This document shows, piece after piece, positions 47,662 through 56,447 of a stretch of DNA of 64,000 bases. The stretch lies in assembly GCA_023437225.1 (NCBI GenBank), contig JAEZGS010000024.1, forward strand, positions 131,576-195,575. Direction: 5' to 3'. Source of the DNA: Bacteroidota bacterium. GTDB lineage: Bacteria; Bacteroidota; Bacteroidia; Chitinophagales; Chitinophagaceae. The notes under the pieces are model-generated. The model ran no database searches. It worked only from the letters and a program-made list of their open reading frames with translations, and was not told the origin of the DNA. Position 1 is the stretch's first letter. Every line of letters starts with the position of its first letter. Made by a program: the position numbers and the translations under genes.

Positions 47662-48801
47662 ATGAAAACTATGCGCGCAATCCAAATGGTGGATTTGAAG
47701 CAGCAATACGCCAATATTAAGGAAAGTATTGATGCAGCAATCCACGAAGTTCTTGATACATCCGCCTATATTAATGGTAAATCCGTAACCGATTTTACCA
47801 GTTCCCTTGCAGGGTATTTAGAAGCGAAACACGTGATTCCCTGTGCAAACGGTACAGACGCCCTTCAGATTGCCATGATGGCCCTTGATCTCCAACCGGG
47901 CGATGAAGTGATCACACCGTCCTTTACGTACATCGCTACTACAGAAGTGATCGCACTGCTCAAGTTGAAACCTGTATTTGTGGAAGTAGATCCAAAAACC
48001 TTCTGCATTGATCCGGCGTCCATTGAAGCTGCTATTACGCCAAAAACAAAAGCGATTGTTCCGGTTCATCTCTATGGGCAATCTGCAGATATGGAAGCGA
48101 TCATGGATATTGCCGACAGGCACAACCTGTTTGTAATTGAAGATAATGCGCAGGCCATTGGTTCGGATTTCACTTTTAGTAACGGAACACGTAAGAAGAC
48201 AGGTACCATTGGAACGATCGGCGCCACTTCATTCTTCCCATCAAAGAACCTGGGTTGTTACGGCGATGGCGGGGCATTGTATACTAACGACGATTCACTT
48301 GCTGCTAAGATGAAGATGATTGCAAATCATGGCCAAAGTCAGCGCTACTATCACGATGTAGTAGGCTGTAACAGTCGGCTCGATACCATACAGGCCGCTG
48401 TGCTAAATGTCAAACTTCCAAAGCTTGATGAGTACATAGACGCACGGAGAAAGGCGGCTGATTTTTATGACAGCGCGTTTGCCAACCATCCAAAGATCAC
48501 CACTCCTTACCGCGCTCCGTACACCAAGCATGTGTTTCATCAATATACCCTCATCCTTGAAGGCGTTGATCGCAATGGACTGAACCAGTTTCTTGCAGAG
48601 AACAATATACCCTCAATGATCTATTACCCGGTGCCGGCACATCGTCAGAAAATGTTTGAATCTTTCGGCGGGGCTGATTACGATCTCCAAACAACCGATT
48701 GGCTTACATCAAGAGTTATTTCTCTTCCAATGCATACTGAATTAGAACAGGAGCAACTGGAATTCATTACTTCAAAAGTGCTCGAATACGTCAACAGATA
48801 A
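47662..48801 (+). CDS. DegT/DnrJ/EryC1/StrS-family sugar aminotransferase
   Basis: PLP-dependent aminotransferase of about 379 residues that transfers an amino group to a keto nucleotide sugar. Seen: HVIPCANGTDALQIAMMAL, the aspartate of IEDNAQAIGS, and the Schiff-base lysine in FFPSKNLGCYGDGGAL. The start is at 47662 or 47671, since the promoter and predicted transcription start lie before 47657. It heads the surface-polysaccharide cluster; the sugar substrate cannot be named from the sequence. Confidence 0.9.
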   Translation: MKTMRAIQMVDLKQQYANIKESIDAAIHEVLDTSAYINGKSVTDFTSSLAGYLEAKHVIPCANGTDALQIAMMALDLQPGDEVITPSFTYIATTEVIALLKLKPVFVEVDPKTFCIDPASIEAAITPKTKAIVPVHLYGQSADMEAIMDIADRHNLFVIEDNAQAIGSDFTFSNGTRKKTGTIGTIGATSFFPSKNLGCYGDGGALYTNDDSLAAKMKMIANHGQSQRYYHDVVGCNSRLDTIQAAVLNVKLPKLDEYIDARRKAADFYDSAFANHPKITTPYRAPYTKHVFHQYTLILEGVDRNGLNQFLAENNIPSMIYYPVPAHRQKMFESFGGADYDLQTTDWLTSRVISLPMHTELEQEQLEFITSKVLEYVNR

Positions 48802-48834
48802 ACTTAACCTTAAGAAAACTAATAACCTTTTACG

Positions 48835-50145
48835 ATGAAAATTGCAGTAGTAGGGACCGGCTATGTCGGATTGGTAACCGGAACCTGTTTTGCGGAAACC
48901 GGTAATGATGTTGTTTGCATCGACATTGACCAATCCAAAGTAGATAAGCTCAGTAATGGCCAGATCACGATTTATGAGCCCGGACTGGAGAAACTTTTTA
49001 TCCGTAACCTTAGAGAAGAGCGTCTTTATTTCACAACAAGTTTGAAAGAGGGTATACAAAATGCAGAGGTTATATTTCTCGCACTGCCGACACCTCCGGG
49101 TGAAGATGGCTCAGCGGATCTGAAATATGTTTTGGGTGTTGCCGAAGACCTTGGAAAACTTCTTACATCTTATGTTGTAATTGTCGATAAAAGCACCGTT
49201 CCCGTTGGCACGGCAGAAAAGGTTCATGCTGCTGTGGCAAAGAATTATCGCGGCGATTTTGATGTTGTATCGAATCCTGAATTTCTGCGCGAAGGTGTTG
49301 CTGTTGAAGATTTCATGAAACCTGACAGGGTTGTAATTGGAACGAATTCAGAACGTGCGAGGAAAGTGATGAACGATCTGTTTCAGCCTTTTGTTCGCCA
49401 GGGAAATCCAATCATCTTCATGGATGAGCGTTCCGCTGAGTTGACGAAGTATGCAGCTAATTCCTTTCTTGCTACCAAAATATCTTTCATGAATGAGATT
49501 GCCCAGTTGTGTGAACGACTTGGCGCAGACGTGGATATGGTTCGCAAAGGAATCGGAAGTGATGATCGTATAGGCAAAAGGTTTTTGTTTCCTGGTATCG
49601 GCTATGGTGGTAGCTGCTTTCCAAAAGATGTAAAAGCACTGGCAAAGTCCGCATCACTTGTTGACTACGATTTTAAAATCTTGAACGCGGTGATGGATGT
49701 AAATGAAATGCAGAAGTATCACCTTATTCCAAAGATCCTTAAGTTCTTTAATGACGACATATACGGAAAAAAGTTTGCTGTTTGGGGACTTGCATTCAAA
49801 CCCAATACCGACGACATCCGCGAGGCTCCTGCGTTGTACATTATTGATGAATTGTTGAAAAGAGGTGCTTCAGTGTGCGCATACGACCCGGAAGCTATGG
49901 GCAATGTGAAAGGCATCTATGGTGATAGAATCGGTTTCGCTGAAAATCAATACGATTGTTTAGAGAGTGCAGATGCATTGATCATTGCAACAGAATGGAA
50001 TGAGTTCCGCACTCCTAACTTCCTGAAGATCGTCAGCTCTCTTAAGAATAAAGCAATCTTCGATGGAAGAAATCTTTTTGAAACGCGGGCGGTGAAGGAA
50101 CTTGGATTTCATTACGACAGCATTGGCAGACCAGTAATTGATTAA
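48835..50145 (+). CDS. ugd: UDP-glucose 6-dehydrogenase
   Basis: Oxidises UDP-glucose to UDP-glucuronate. 436 residues: N-terminal Rossmann domain (MKIAVVGTGYVGLVTG), catalytic cysteine in GYGGSCFPKDV, central AANSFLATKISFMNEI helix, and C-terminal UDP-binding domain (AFKPNTDDIREAPAL). The next gene decarboxylates its product, so the pair makes UDP-xylose. It follows the aminotransferase by 33 bp. Confidence 0.96.
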   Translation: MKIAVVGTGYVGLVTGTCFAETGNDVVCIDIDQSKVDKLSNGQITIYEPGLEKLFIRNLREERLYFTTSLKEGIQNAEVIFLALPTPPGEDGSADLKYVLGVAEDLGKLLTSYVVIVDKSTVPVGTAEKVHAAVAKNYRGDFDVVSNPEFLREGVAVEDFMKPDRVVIGTNSERARKVMNDLFQPFVRQGNPIIFMDERSAELTKYAANSFLATKISFMNEIAQLCERLGADVDMVRKGIGSDDRIGKRFLFPGIGYGGSCFPKDVKALAKSASLVDYDFKILNAVMDVNEMQKYHLIPKILKFFNDDIYGKKFAVWGLAFKPNTDDIREAPALYIIDELLKRGASVCAYDPEAMGNVKGIYGDRIGFAENQYDCLESADALIIATEWNEFRTPNFLKIVSSLKNKAIFDGRNLFETRAVKELGFHYDSIGRPVID

Positions 50146-50161
50146 TAAAACGATTTTATAA

Positions 50162-51145
50162 ATGGCTTCAGAGAGAGTGCTTATCACCGGCGCGGCAGGT
50201 TTTCTTGGTTCACATCTGTGCGATCGCTTCATCAGGGAAGGATACCACGTTATTGCGATGGATAATCTTATCACTGGTGATCTGCGAAACATCGAACATC
50301 TGTTCAAGTTAGAGCAGTTTGAATTTTATCACCATGATGTTTCCAAGTTTATTCATGTACCGGGAGAAATTAAATACATACTTCATTTCGCCTCTCCAGC
50401 AAGCCCCATCGATTACCTCAAGATTCCCATTCAGACTCTGAAGGTAGGTTCACTGGGAACCCATAACTGCCTTGGCCTGGCTAAAGAAAAAAATGCCAGG
50501 ATCCTTGTAGCATCCACTTCCGAGATCTATGGCGATCCTATTGAGCACCCACAAAAGGAAACATACTGGGGTAATGTAAACCCTGTGGGTCCGCGAGGAG
50601 TGTATGACGAAGCAAAGCGTTTCCAGGAAGCGATGACCATGGCTTATCACAATTTCCACGGTCTTGAAACCAGGATCGTCAGGATATTCAATACATATGG
50701 TCCTCGTATGAGACTGAATGATGGTCGTGCCCTCCCTGCCTTTATCGGACAGGCATTGAGAGGAGAGGATCTTACTGTTTTTGGAGATGGAAGCCAGACG
50801 CGTTCATTTTGTTATGTTGATGATCTTGTTGAAGGGATTTACCGTTTACTGCTTAGTGATTATAGTCAGCCAATAAATGTTGGTAATCCAAACGAGATCT
50901 CTTTGAAGGAGTTTGCAGAAGAGATCATTCAACTTACCAATACAGATCAGAAGATCGTTTATAAACCATTACCCGAAGACGATCCAAAACAGCGCCGGCC
51001 CGACATTACACGCGCGAAAGAGATTCTCAACTGGGAGCCTCGTATCGGCAGGGAAGAAGGCCTTAAGCGTACATACGATTACTTTAAAAGCCTTCCGCGC
51101 GAAGAATGGTATAAGGAACCAAAAGAGTTTGCCAGAAAGAACTAG
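50162..51145 (+). CDS. UDP-glucuronate decarboxylase (UDP-xylose synthase)
   Basis: Extended short-chain dehydrogenase of 327 residues. NAD motif [12 protein letters not shown], Thr/Ser-Tyr-Lys catalytic set in [10 protein letters not shown] and [10 protein letters not shown], and the [18 protein letters not shown] stretch that characterises UDP-xylose synthases. It should convert the UDP-glucuronate made by the upstream ugd into UDP-xylose. Gap to ugd 16 bp, to rfbB 3 bp. Confidence 0.93.
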   Translation: MASERVLITGAAGFLGSHLCDRFIREGYHVIAMDNLITGDLRNIEHLFKLEQFEFYHHDVSKFIHVPGEIKYILHFASPASPIDYLKIPIQTLKVGSLGTHNCLGLAKEKNARILVASTSEIYGDPIEHPQKETYWGNVNPVGPRGVYDEAKRFQEAMTMAYHNFHGLETRIVRIFNTYGPRMRLNDGRALPAFIGQALRGEDLTVFGDGSQTRSFCYVDDLVEGIYRLLLSDYSQPINVGNPNEISLKEFAEEIIQLTNTDQKIVYKPLPEDDPKQRRPDITRAKEILNWEPRIGREEGLKRTYDYFKSLPREEWYKEPKEFARKN

Positions 51146-51148
51146 TTT

Positions 51149-52213
51149 ATGACAGAAACTTCAAAAATTATCATGGTCACTGGCGGCGCCGGATTTATCG
51201 GGTCGCACGTAGTGAGATTGTTCGTCAATAAATATCCTCACTATCGTATAGTCAATGTTGATGCGCTTACATATGCAGGCAACCTTGAAAATCTTAAGGA
51301 TGTTGAAAATGCATCTAACTACACTTTTGAGCGTGCGGATATTACCGATGAATCTTCGATTGACGCATTGTTCCGGCAATACAGCTTTGACGGCGTTATT
51401 CACCTGGCGGCAGAAAGCCATGTTGACCGATCCATCATTGACCCATTATCGTTCGTGAAAACGAATGTACTCGGCACAGTTGTATTATTGAACGCATGCC
51501 GGAAACATTGGAAGAGTAATGAAAAAGGGAAACTTTTTTATCATGTCTCTACCGACGAAGTATATGGATCGCTGGGCTCCGAGGGGTTCTTCACAGAAGA
51601 TACTGCATACGATCCGAGATCGCCGTATTCTGCATCTAAGGCGTCTTCAGATCATTTTGTGATGGCTTATCATCATACATACCATCTGCCGGTGGTTCTG
51701 TCTAATTGTTCGAATAATTATGGATCGCACCATTTTCCGGAGAAGCTGGTTCCGCTAATGATCAATAACATTCGAAACAATAAACCGTTGCCGGTTTATG
51801 GCAAAGGAGAAAATGTTCGCGACTGGCTCTTTGTTGAAGATCATGCTCGTGCGATAGATACCATCTTTCACAAGGGTAGAATTGGCGAGAAGTATAATAT
51901 TGGCGGCTTCAACGAATGGAAAAATATCGATCTCGTACACCTGTTGTGCAGAATAATGGATCAAAAGCTGGGCAGACCCGAAGGGACGTCAGCGAAATTG
52001 ATTACGTATGTTACCGACAGGCCGGGCCACGATCTTCGCTATGCAATTGATGCTACAAAATTGAACAGGGAACTGGGTTGGTATCCAAGTTTGCAGTTTG
52101 AGGAAGGACTTGAAAAAACGGTCGATTGGTACCTGCAGAATGAAGAATGGGTAAACCATGTAACATCCGGCGACTATCAACATTATTACGAAGCTCAATA
52201 CCAGGGTAGATAA
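51149..52213 (+). CDS. rfbB: dTDP-glucose 4,6-dehydratase
   Basis: Second enzyme of dTDP-L-rhamnose synthesis, making the 4-keto-6-deoxy intermediate. 354 residues: GGAGFIGSHVVRLF, HLAAESHVDRSI, STDEVYGSLG with the catalytic Asp-Glu pair, and YSASKASSDHF carrying the Tyr-Lys. It starts 3 bp after the UDP-xylose synthase. Confidence 0.96.
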   Translation: MTETSKIIMVTGGAGFIGSHVVRLFVNKYPHYRIVNVDALTYAGNLENLKDVENASNYTFERADITDESSIDALFRQYSFDGVIHLAAESHVDRSIIDPLSFVKTNVLGTVVLLNACRKHWKSNEKGKLFYHVSTDEVYGSLGSEGFFTEDTAYDPRSPYSASKASSDHFVMAYHHTYHLPVVLSNCSNNYGSHHFPEKLVPLMINNIRNNKPLPVYGKGENVRDWLFVEDHARAIDTIFHKGRIGEKYNIGGFNEWKNIDLVHLLCRIMDQKLGRPEGTSAKLITYVTDRPGHDLRYAIDATKLNRELGWYPSLQFEEGLEKTVDWYLQNEEWVNHVTSGDYQHYYEAQYQGR

Positions 52214-52227
52214 AATTTAGAAAAGAC

Positions 52228-52788
52228 ATGCCATTCATCGATACAGGCATCCACGGTTTATTTGTATTCGAACCGAAAGTATTTGAAGACGCGCGCGGCT
52301 ACTTTTATGAATCCTACAATCAGCGCACTTTTAAAGATCAGGGAATTGATTTGAATTTCGTTCAGGATAATCAGTCGAGTTCTGCGTTTGGAGTGATTCG
52401 GGGCTTGCACTATCAATTACCTCCTTATGCTCAGTCAAAGCTAGTTCGTGTGTTGTCTGGTAACATATTGGATGTTGCGGTTGACATTCGAAAGGGCTCA
52501 CCCACTTTCGGAAAAGTATTCAGTGTAGAACTATCGTCGGAAAATAAAAAGCAGCTTTTCATTCCTGCTGGCTTTGCACATGGGTTCTCAGTGTTAAGCG
52601 AGCATGCTGAAGTATTATACAAATGTGATGCATTTTACAACAAGGATTCAGAACGTGGCATTCTTTACAATGATCCTCAGCTTGCAATAGATTGGCGCAT
52701 TCCGACAGGAAGAGAAATCATCTCCGATAAAGATCATTTGAATCCATTGTTTGCGGATATTGATAACAGCTTTGTATATTCCAATTGA
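52228..52788 (+). CDS. rfbC: dTDP-4-dehydrorhamnose 3,5-epimerase
   Basis: Cupin-fold epimerase of 186 residues. Conserved catalytic His in GVIRGLHYQLPPYAQ, KLVRVLSGNILDVAVDIRKGSPTFG and the PAGFAHGFSVLS motif are seen. Its TGA stop (52786-52788) almost touches the ATG of rfbD at 52791, indicating coupled translation. Confidence 0.96.
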   Translation: MPFIDTGIHGLFVFEPKVFEDARGYFYESYNQRTFKDQGIDLNFVQDNQSSSAFGVIRGLHYQLPPYAQSKLVRVLSGNILDVAVDIRKGSPTFGKVFSVELSSENKKQLFIPAGFAHGFSVLSEHAEVLYKCDAFYNKDSERGILYNDPQLAIDWRIPTGREIISDKDHLNPLFADIDNSFVYSN

Positions 52789-52790
52789 TA

Positions 52791-53660
52791 ATGCGCGATA
52801 AAATAATAGTTACAGGTGCTAAAGGTCAGCTGGGCAGCGAACTACAATCACTAGCCTCATCATTTCCTCAATACGAGTTTATTTATACCGATAAGGAAGA
52901 ATTGTCGATAGACGATGAAAACGCTGTTGACGAATTTTTCAATCAACACAATCCTCAATACTGTATCAATTGCGCTGCATACACAGCGGTGGACAAGGCT
53001 GAGTCTGACAGGAAACTTGCGATGATGATAAATGCAACGGCTCCGGGAATACTCGCACGTGCATGCACCAGGTTTGGTGTGCGCTATGTCCATATTTCAA
53101 CAGATTACGTCTTCAACGGCCAGTCGGACACGCCATATTCGGTGGACACGCCAACGGATCCGGTTAATTATTACGGGTACAGCAAAATGGTCGGCGAACA
53201 AAACGTAGTACGTGAGAACCCCGAAGCAATCATTATCCGAACTGCATGGGTTTATTCCGAATATGGAAACAACTTTGTAAAAACGATGATGCGACTCATG
53301 TCTGAGCGCGATGCGATCAACGTTGTGAGTGACCAGGTGGGCGCACCCACTTACGCCAAAGACCTTGCTAATGCGATCCTGAAAATTCTTTCTTCGGGCA
53401 AATGGGTGAGCGGCTTTTACCATTACTCTAATTCCGGAAAGATCAGTTGGTACGATTTCGCCTGTGCGATCAGAGACTTTATTGGTTCTCCCTGCAAGGT
53501 GAACCCAATTCCTTCCTCTTCGTATCCTACTCCGGCTTCCCGTCCCGCATTTTCATTACTGGATACCTCACGAATCCGTTTGGAATATGAAGTTGCGATT
53601 CCGGATTGGAAAGAAAGTTTGCGGTTCTGCATTTCCCGACTAAAGCAAGACGCATCCTGA
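52791..53660 (+). CDS. rfbD: dTDP-4-dehydrorhamnose reductase
   Basis: NADPH-dependent reductase completing dTDP-L-rhamnose. 289 residues: IVTGAKGQLGSEL, STDYVFNGQSD, and YGYSKMVGEQ with Tyr-Lys. The ATG at 52791 is used; an in-frame TTG at 52785 lies within the rfbC end and is less likely. The thymidylyltransferase rfbA, first enzyme of the pathway, is not in the cluster. Confidence 0.95.
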   Translation: MRDKIIVTGAKGQLGSELQSLASSFPQYEFIYTDKEELSIDDENAVDEFFNQHNPQYCINCAAYTAVDKAESDRKLAMMINATAPGILARACTRFGVRYVHISTDYVFNGQSDTPYSVDTPTDPVNYYGYSKMVGEQNVVRENPEAIIIRTAWVYSEYGNNFVKTMMRLMSERDAINVVSDQVGAPTYAKDLANAILKILSSGKWVSGFYHYSNSGKISWYDFACAIRDFIGSPCKVNPIPSSSYPTPASRPAFSLLDTSRIRLEYEVAIPDWKESLRFCISRLKQDAS

Positions 53661-53692
53661 TCATTAACCAACGCGTGACTTATGTTTGCTGA

Positions 53693-54898
53693 ATGACGGA
53701 GCTCCCACGTGATATCATTTGTTTTTCTTTATCCCGATGGGACCAGGCAATTTCATCGCCAGCATGGTCGATAGCAAAGGAGTTGTCAAAAAATCATCGT
53801 GTGTTTTTTATCGATCATCCATACACGTTGAAGGATGTTGTTAGAGAGTTCACTTCATTACAGGTACAAAGAAGACGAAAATCATGGTTTGGTAATTCAT
53901 CTGTTTATAATAAACCGATCGCTGGAAATGAAAATCTTTTTGTAGTTGTTCCCCCTGTGGTATTGCCTGTGAATTTCCTTCCAAATAACTTTTTGTATCA
54001 GATCTTTTCAAAGGTCAATGATTCATTGATGAATCGCCTTTTAAGTCAGATCATTCGTGACCATCAGGTAAGGAACTACATCTTCATAAATTTTTTTGAT
54101 CCCTTTTATCTTAGAAACATCCATGTTGATTTGAAACCGACAATATATATGTACCAGTCAATGGATGATATTTCAGAAGTAAGATACACCGCAAGACATG
54201 GTGTTCGATTGGAAGAAGAACTTATTAAGAGGGCGGATCTTACCATCTGCACTTCAAAGAAGTTGTTTGATATGCACCAGTCGAAAGGAAACGTTGCTTT
54301 GCTTCAAAACGGAGTGGACTTAGAACTATTTCAAACTGCATTTCGTAAGGAGCATCAAATTCCTGCCGACATCAAACATCTTCGTGGACCCATTATCATT
54401 TTTACTGGAAGCATCGACTATAGAATGGACTTTGAGCTCGTGCAGAGGACGGCCCGTGCACATGCGAATAAAACATTTCTATTTGTGGGACCTGTGAATA
54501 CAACTGAGCATGAACAGTTCTTTAAGCAGGATGCCAACATAGTTTTTGTGGGGGCAAAAAATATAGATCAATTGCCTGCATATCTTCAACATTGTGATTG
54601 TGCCATCATTCCTTATAAAAAGAATAAACTGACAGCAGCTATTTATCCTCTTAAAATAAACGAGTATTTGGCATCGGGAATTCCGGTAGTTACCACAGAC
54701 TTTTCAGAAGATGTTGTTTCATTTGAACCTCTTGTTTATCTGGCTGGCAATAGTTCTTCATTCGTTGCTTTAATCGAAGATGCGGTCAATGATAAGGATG
54801 ATGCCGCGAGGAAACGGCGAATGGAATATGCTATGCAAAATAGCTGGGAGCAAAGAGTTGATGCACTGGAAAAAATGATGCTTATGGTAGCGCAGTGA
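53693..54898 (+). CDS. Glycosyltransferase, GT-B fold
   Basis: 401-residue glycosyltransferase, last gene of the polysaccharide cluster. N-terminal half with CFSLSRWDQAISSPAWSIAKEL and RVFFIDHPYTL, and the C-terminal donor half with IFTGSIDYRMDFELV, FVGPVNT, the DCAIIPYKKN segment and NEYLASGIPVVTT. The acceptor and sugar are unknown; rhamnose or xylose from the upstream genes are plausible donors. The next gene is convergent. Confidence 0.87.
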   Translation: MTELPRDIICFSLSRWDQAISSPAWSIAKELSKNHRVFFIDHPYTLKDVVREFTSLQVQRRRKSWFGNSSVYNKPIAGNENLFVVVPPVVLPVNFLPNNFLYQIFSKVNDSLMNRLLSQIIRDHQVRNYIFINFFDPFYLRNIHVDLKPTIYMYQSMDDISEVRYTARHGVRLEEELIKRADLTICTSKKLFDMHQSKGNVALLQNGVDLELFQTAFRKEHQIPADIKHLRGPIIIFTGSIDYRMDFELVQRTARAHANKTFLFVGPVNTTEHEQFFKQDANIVFVGAKNIDQLPAYLQHCDCAIIPYKKNKLTAAIYPLKINEYLASGIPVVTTDFSEDVVSFEPLVYLAGNSSSFVALIEDAVNDKDDAARKRRMEYAMQNSWEQRVDALEKMMLMVAQ

Positions 54899-54913
54899 CG
54901 GAATTCGATGGTG

Positions 54914-54935
54914 ACGAGGAACATTGACACCTCGT
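54914..54935. terminator. Possible hairpin between convergent genes
   Basis: ACGAGG/CCTCGT with a 10-nt loop lies between the glycosyltransferase stop and the DUF3307 stop. There is no T run, so its role as a terminator is uncertain. Confidence 0.3.
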
Positions 54936-54938
54936 GTT

Positions 54939-55667
54939 CTATTTGTTCACTAGTGCCGCGACATAATATTGCGCGGCAAGCCCTGCAACAAGTGTAATAG
55001 CAAAGCTTAGCATTGTACCAATAAGCACATACTCTGTATGTTTGCGGGCCTTGCTTTCATTGAACCGTAGAATCGATTTGGCAGCAATCAACAATCCTAT
55101 TGTCTCATAGCGTCCCGTAAGTATAAATATCATTACCAGAATTCGTTCGAGCATGCCGATATACTTGCCAGCCTGTTCCAGGCTTTCACCTGCATCTTCT
55201 TCGAGCTTTTTTCTCCAACTCGCTGTTGCGAAACTGATAAAGTAACCAACAGGCCAGATAATGAATGCAAAAACAAAGGAGTAGAGCCAGATTATAGGCC
55301 AATTGAAATTTGCTGCAATTTGAAAATTGAATCCGTGATAGAAAATCATCCATCCAAGAACAATTACCAATACATGTAATAACTGGTCTGCAACGAAGTA
55401 AAACAGGTTGTTTCTGCAATAGAGTTTCCAAAGATCAATAAGGTAGTGAGTAACCATTATCAAAAGCGATATCTTCCATCCATCAATATGCCATGTTGCA
55501 ACATATGCAAGCGCGCCGGTTACAAGTATGTGAAAGTAAAGGAACCGGGACCGCTCCCTGTATTGAAGTTTATGGGTAACCCAACCCGCTGGTTGTAGCA
55601 TGAAGTCGCTAAAAATATGTGCAAGTAATAGCCTCAGCAAAAGTCCTGTTTCTACAATTGTTTCCAT
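54939..55667 (-). CDS. DUF3307 integral membrane protein
   Basis: Predicted membrane protein of 242 residues with about six to seven hydrophobic helices; the family has no assigned function. The N-terminus LLRLLLAHIFSDFMLQPAGWVTHK is the DUF3307 signature, followed by FHILVTGALAYV and THYLIDLWKLY. It is encoded 14 bp downstream of the SatD-like regulator; this gene pair recurs in many bacteria. The membrane partner might be regulated by, or signal to, the SatD protein; that is inference. Confidence 0.85.
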   Translation of the reverse strand: METIVETGLLLRLLLAHIFSDFMLQPAGWVTHKLQYRERSRFLYFHILVTGALAYVATWHIDGWKISLLIMVTHYLIDLWKLYCRNNLFYFVADQLLHVLVIVLGWMIFYHGFNFQIAANFNWPIIWLYSFVFAFIIWPVGYFISFATASWRKKLEEDAGESLEQAGKYIGMLERILVMIFILTGRYETIGLLIAAKSILRFNESKARKHTEYVLIGTMLSFAITLVAGLAAQYYVAALVNK

Positions 55668-55681
55668 GCTGATTATTTCTG

Positions 55682-56353
55682 TTATCGTTTTTTCGTATTG
55701 TTAAGCACCCCTATCTTTTTTTCAAAACGAAGCAACATCGCCTGGATTACTTCCCAGCCGGCGGTTTTCTTTCTTTGGTTAACTGCCGACTGTGAAATAC
55801 CAAGTTTAGCCGCTATCTCGATTTCCTTTTGTTCCTGGAGTAGTAAACTAACGATTTCCGCGGAACCCCTTGTCCACTTCGAAGTAATAAATTCAAGGGA
55901 ACGCGCCATAACTTCAAGTTCTTCATTAAAATCAACATCTGAAGTTTGCAACACTATTTGATGACGTGTTGGTTTTAATTCATCCAGGCCACGGCCACTC
56001 AGTTGATACGCCGGACCGTCAGATTCTCCAACTGATGAGGCGGAATAACTGACTTCATCTACTGCGAGGGACAGGCGAAGATCGACGAGGATATTCTCCT
56101 GTTTTTGGGTTTGATGTTCATTGGTCAGTTGGTTTACGTTGGCTTTGAGGAGCATCATGCTTCGCAATCCAATCAGAGGTTGTAATTCCGCCTGTATAAA
56201 ATCTCCGCGTCGAATTTCATAGCGTGTTTTCTTCCTGGTTGCGTATTTCGATGCCGCAGCAAAGGCTTTCTTGACCGCATCCGGAATTTTCTTTCGGACA
56301 CTCGTTGGAAGCTCTGATGAACCGATTATATCTGCAGAAACAACTGCCCGCAT
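55682..56353 (-). CDS. SatD-family protein with C-terminal helix-turn-helix
   Basis: Protein of 223 residues. The N-terminal half (about 1-150) is SatD-like; its start MRAVVSADIIGSSEL and the later YEIRRGDFIQAEL resemble the D-I-x-G-S-T and G-D motifs of class III nucleotidyl cyclases, though the second metal aspartate has not been proven. The C-terminal part has a clear HTH (EIAAKLGISQSAVNQRKK, about residues 173-195). A DUF3307 membrane protein follows after 14 bp. The promoter is covered by three operators, so it probably represses or activates its own operon. Streptococcal SatD affects acid tolerance and secretion; the relevance here is unknown. Confidence 0.8.
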   Translation of the reverse strand: MRAVVSADIIGSSELPTSVRKKIPDAVKKAFAAASKYATRKKTRYEIRRGDFIQAELQPLIGLRSMMLLKANVNQLTNEHQTQKQENILVDLRLSLAVDEVSYSASSVGESDGPAYQLSGRGLDELKPTRHQIVLQTSDVDFNEELEVMARSLEFITSKWTRGSAEIVSLLLQEQKEIEIAAKLGISQSAVNQRKKTAGWEVIQAMLLRFEKKIGVLNNTKKR

Positions 56354-56365
56354 TTTACTTTTTCA

Positions 56366-56396
56366 CAAATATAAGGATATTACCTTATAAATTCAA
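56366..56396 (-). promoter_or_regulatory. Promoter of the SatD-like/DUF3307 operon
   Basis: TTG (56396-56394), spacer of 20 bp and TATATTTG (56373-56366) on the minus strand fit the Bacteroidota consensus perfectly, 12 bp before the SatD-like start codon. The first operator covers the -7 box and spacer. Confidence 0.75.
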
Positions 56397-56447
56397 CTTA
56401 TAAGGAATCTATCTTATAATGTATAATTATTAGGATTCTGCCTTATA
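56370..56447. promoter_or_regulatory. Triple operator, three TATAAGG-N6-CCTTATA sites 29 bp apart
   Basis: Site 1 at 56370-56389 is a perfect inverted repeat, TATAAGG-ATATTA-CCTTATA. Site 2 at 56399-56418 is TATAAGG-AATCTA-TCTTATA and site 3 at 56428-56447 is TATTAGG-ATTCTG-CCTTATA, one mismatch each. Start-to-start distances are exactly 29 and 29 bp. Site 1 overlaps the -7 box, site 2 sits just upstream of the -33 box, and site 3 runs into the last codons of dnaE. The obvious candidate ligand is the HTH of the SatD-like protein. Confidence 0.75.

Noticed and set aside
47556..47714. Longer N-terminus for waaA starting at 47714 or 47588
   Set aside because: The longer frame overlaps the promoter and start of the divergent aminotransferase gene, and the N-terminus before MMLSLIL lacks the family pattern.
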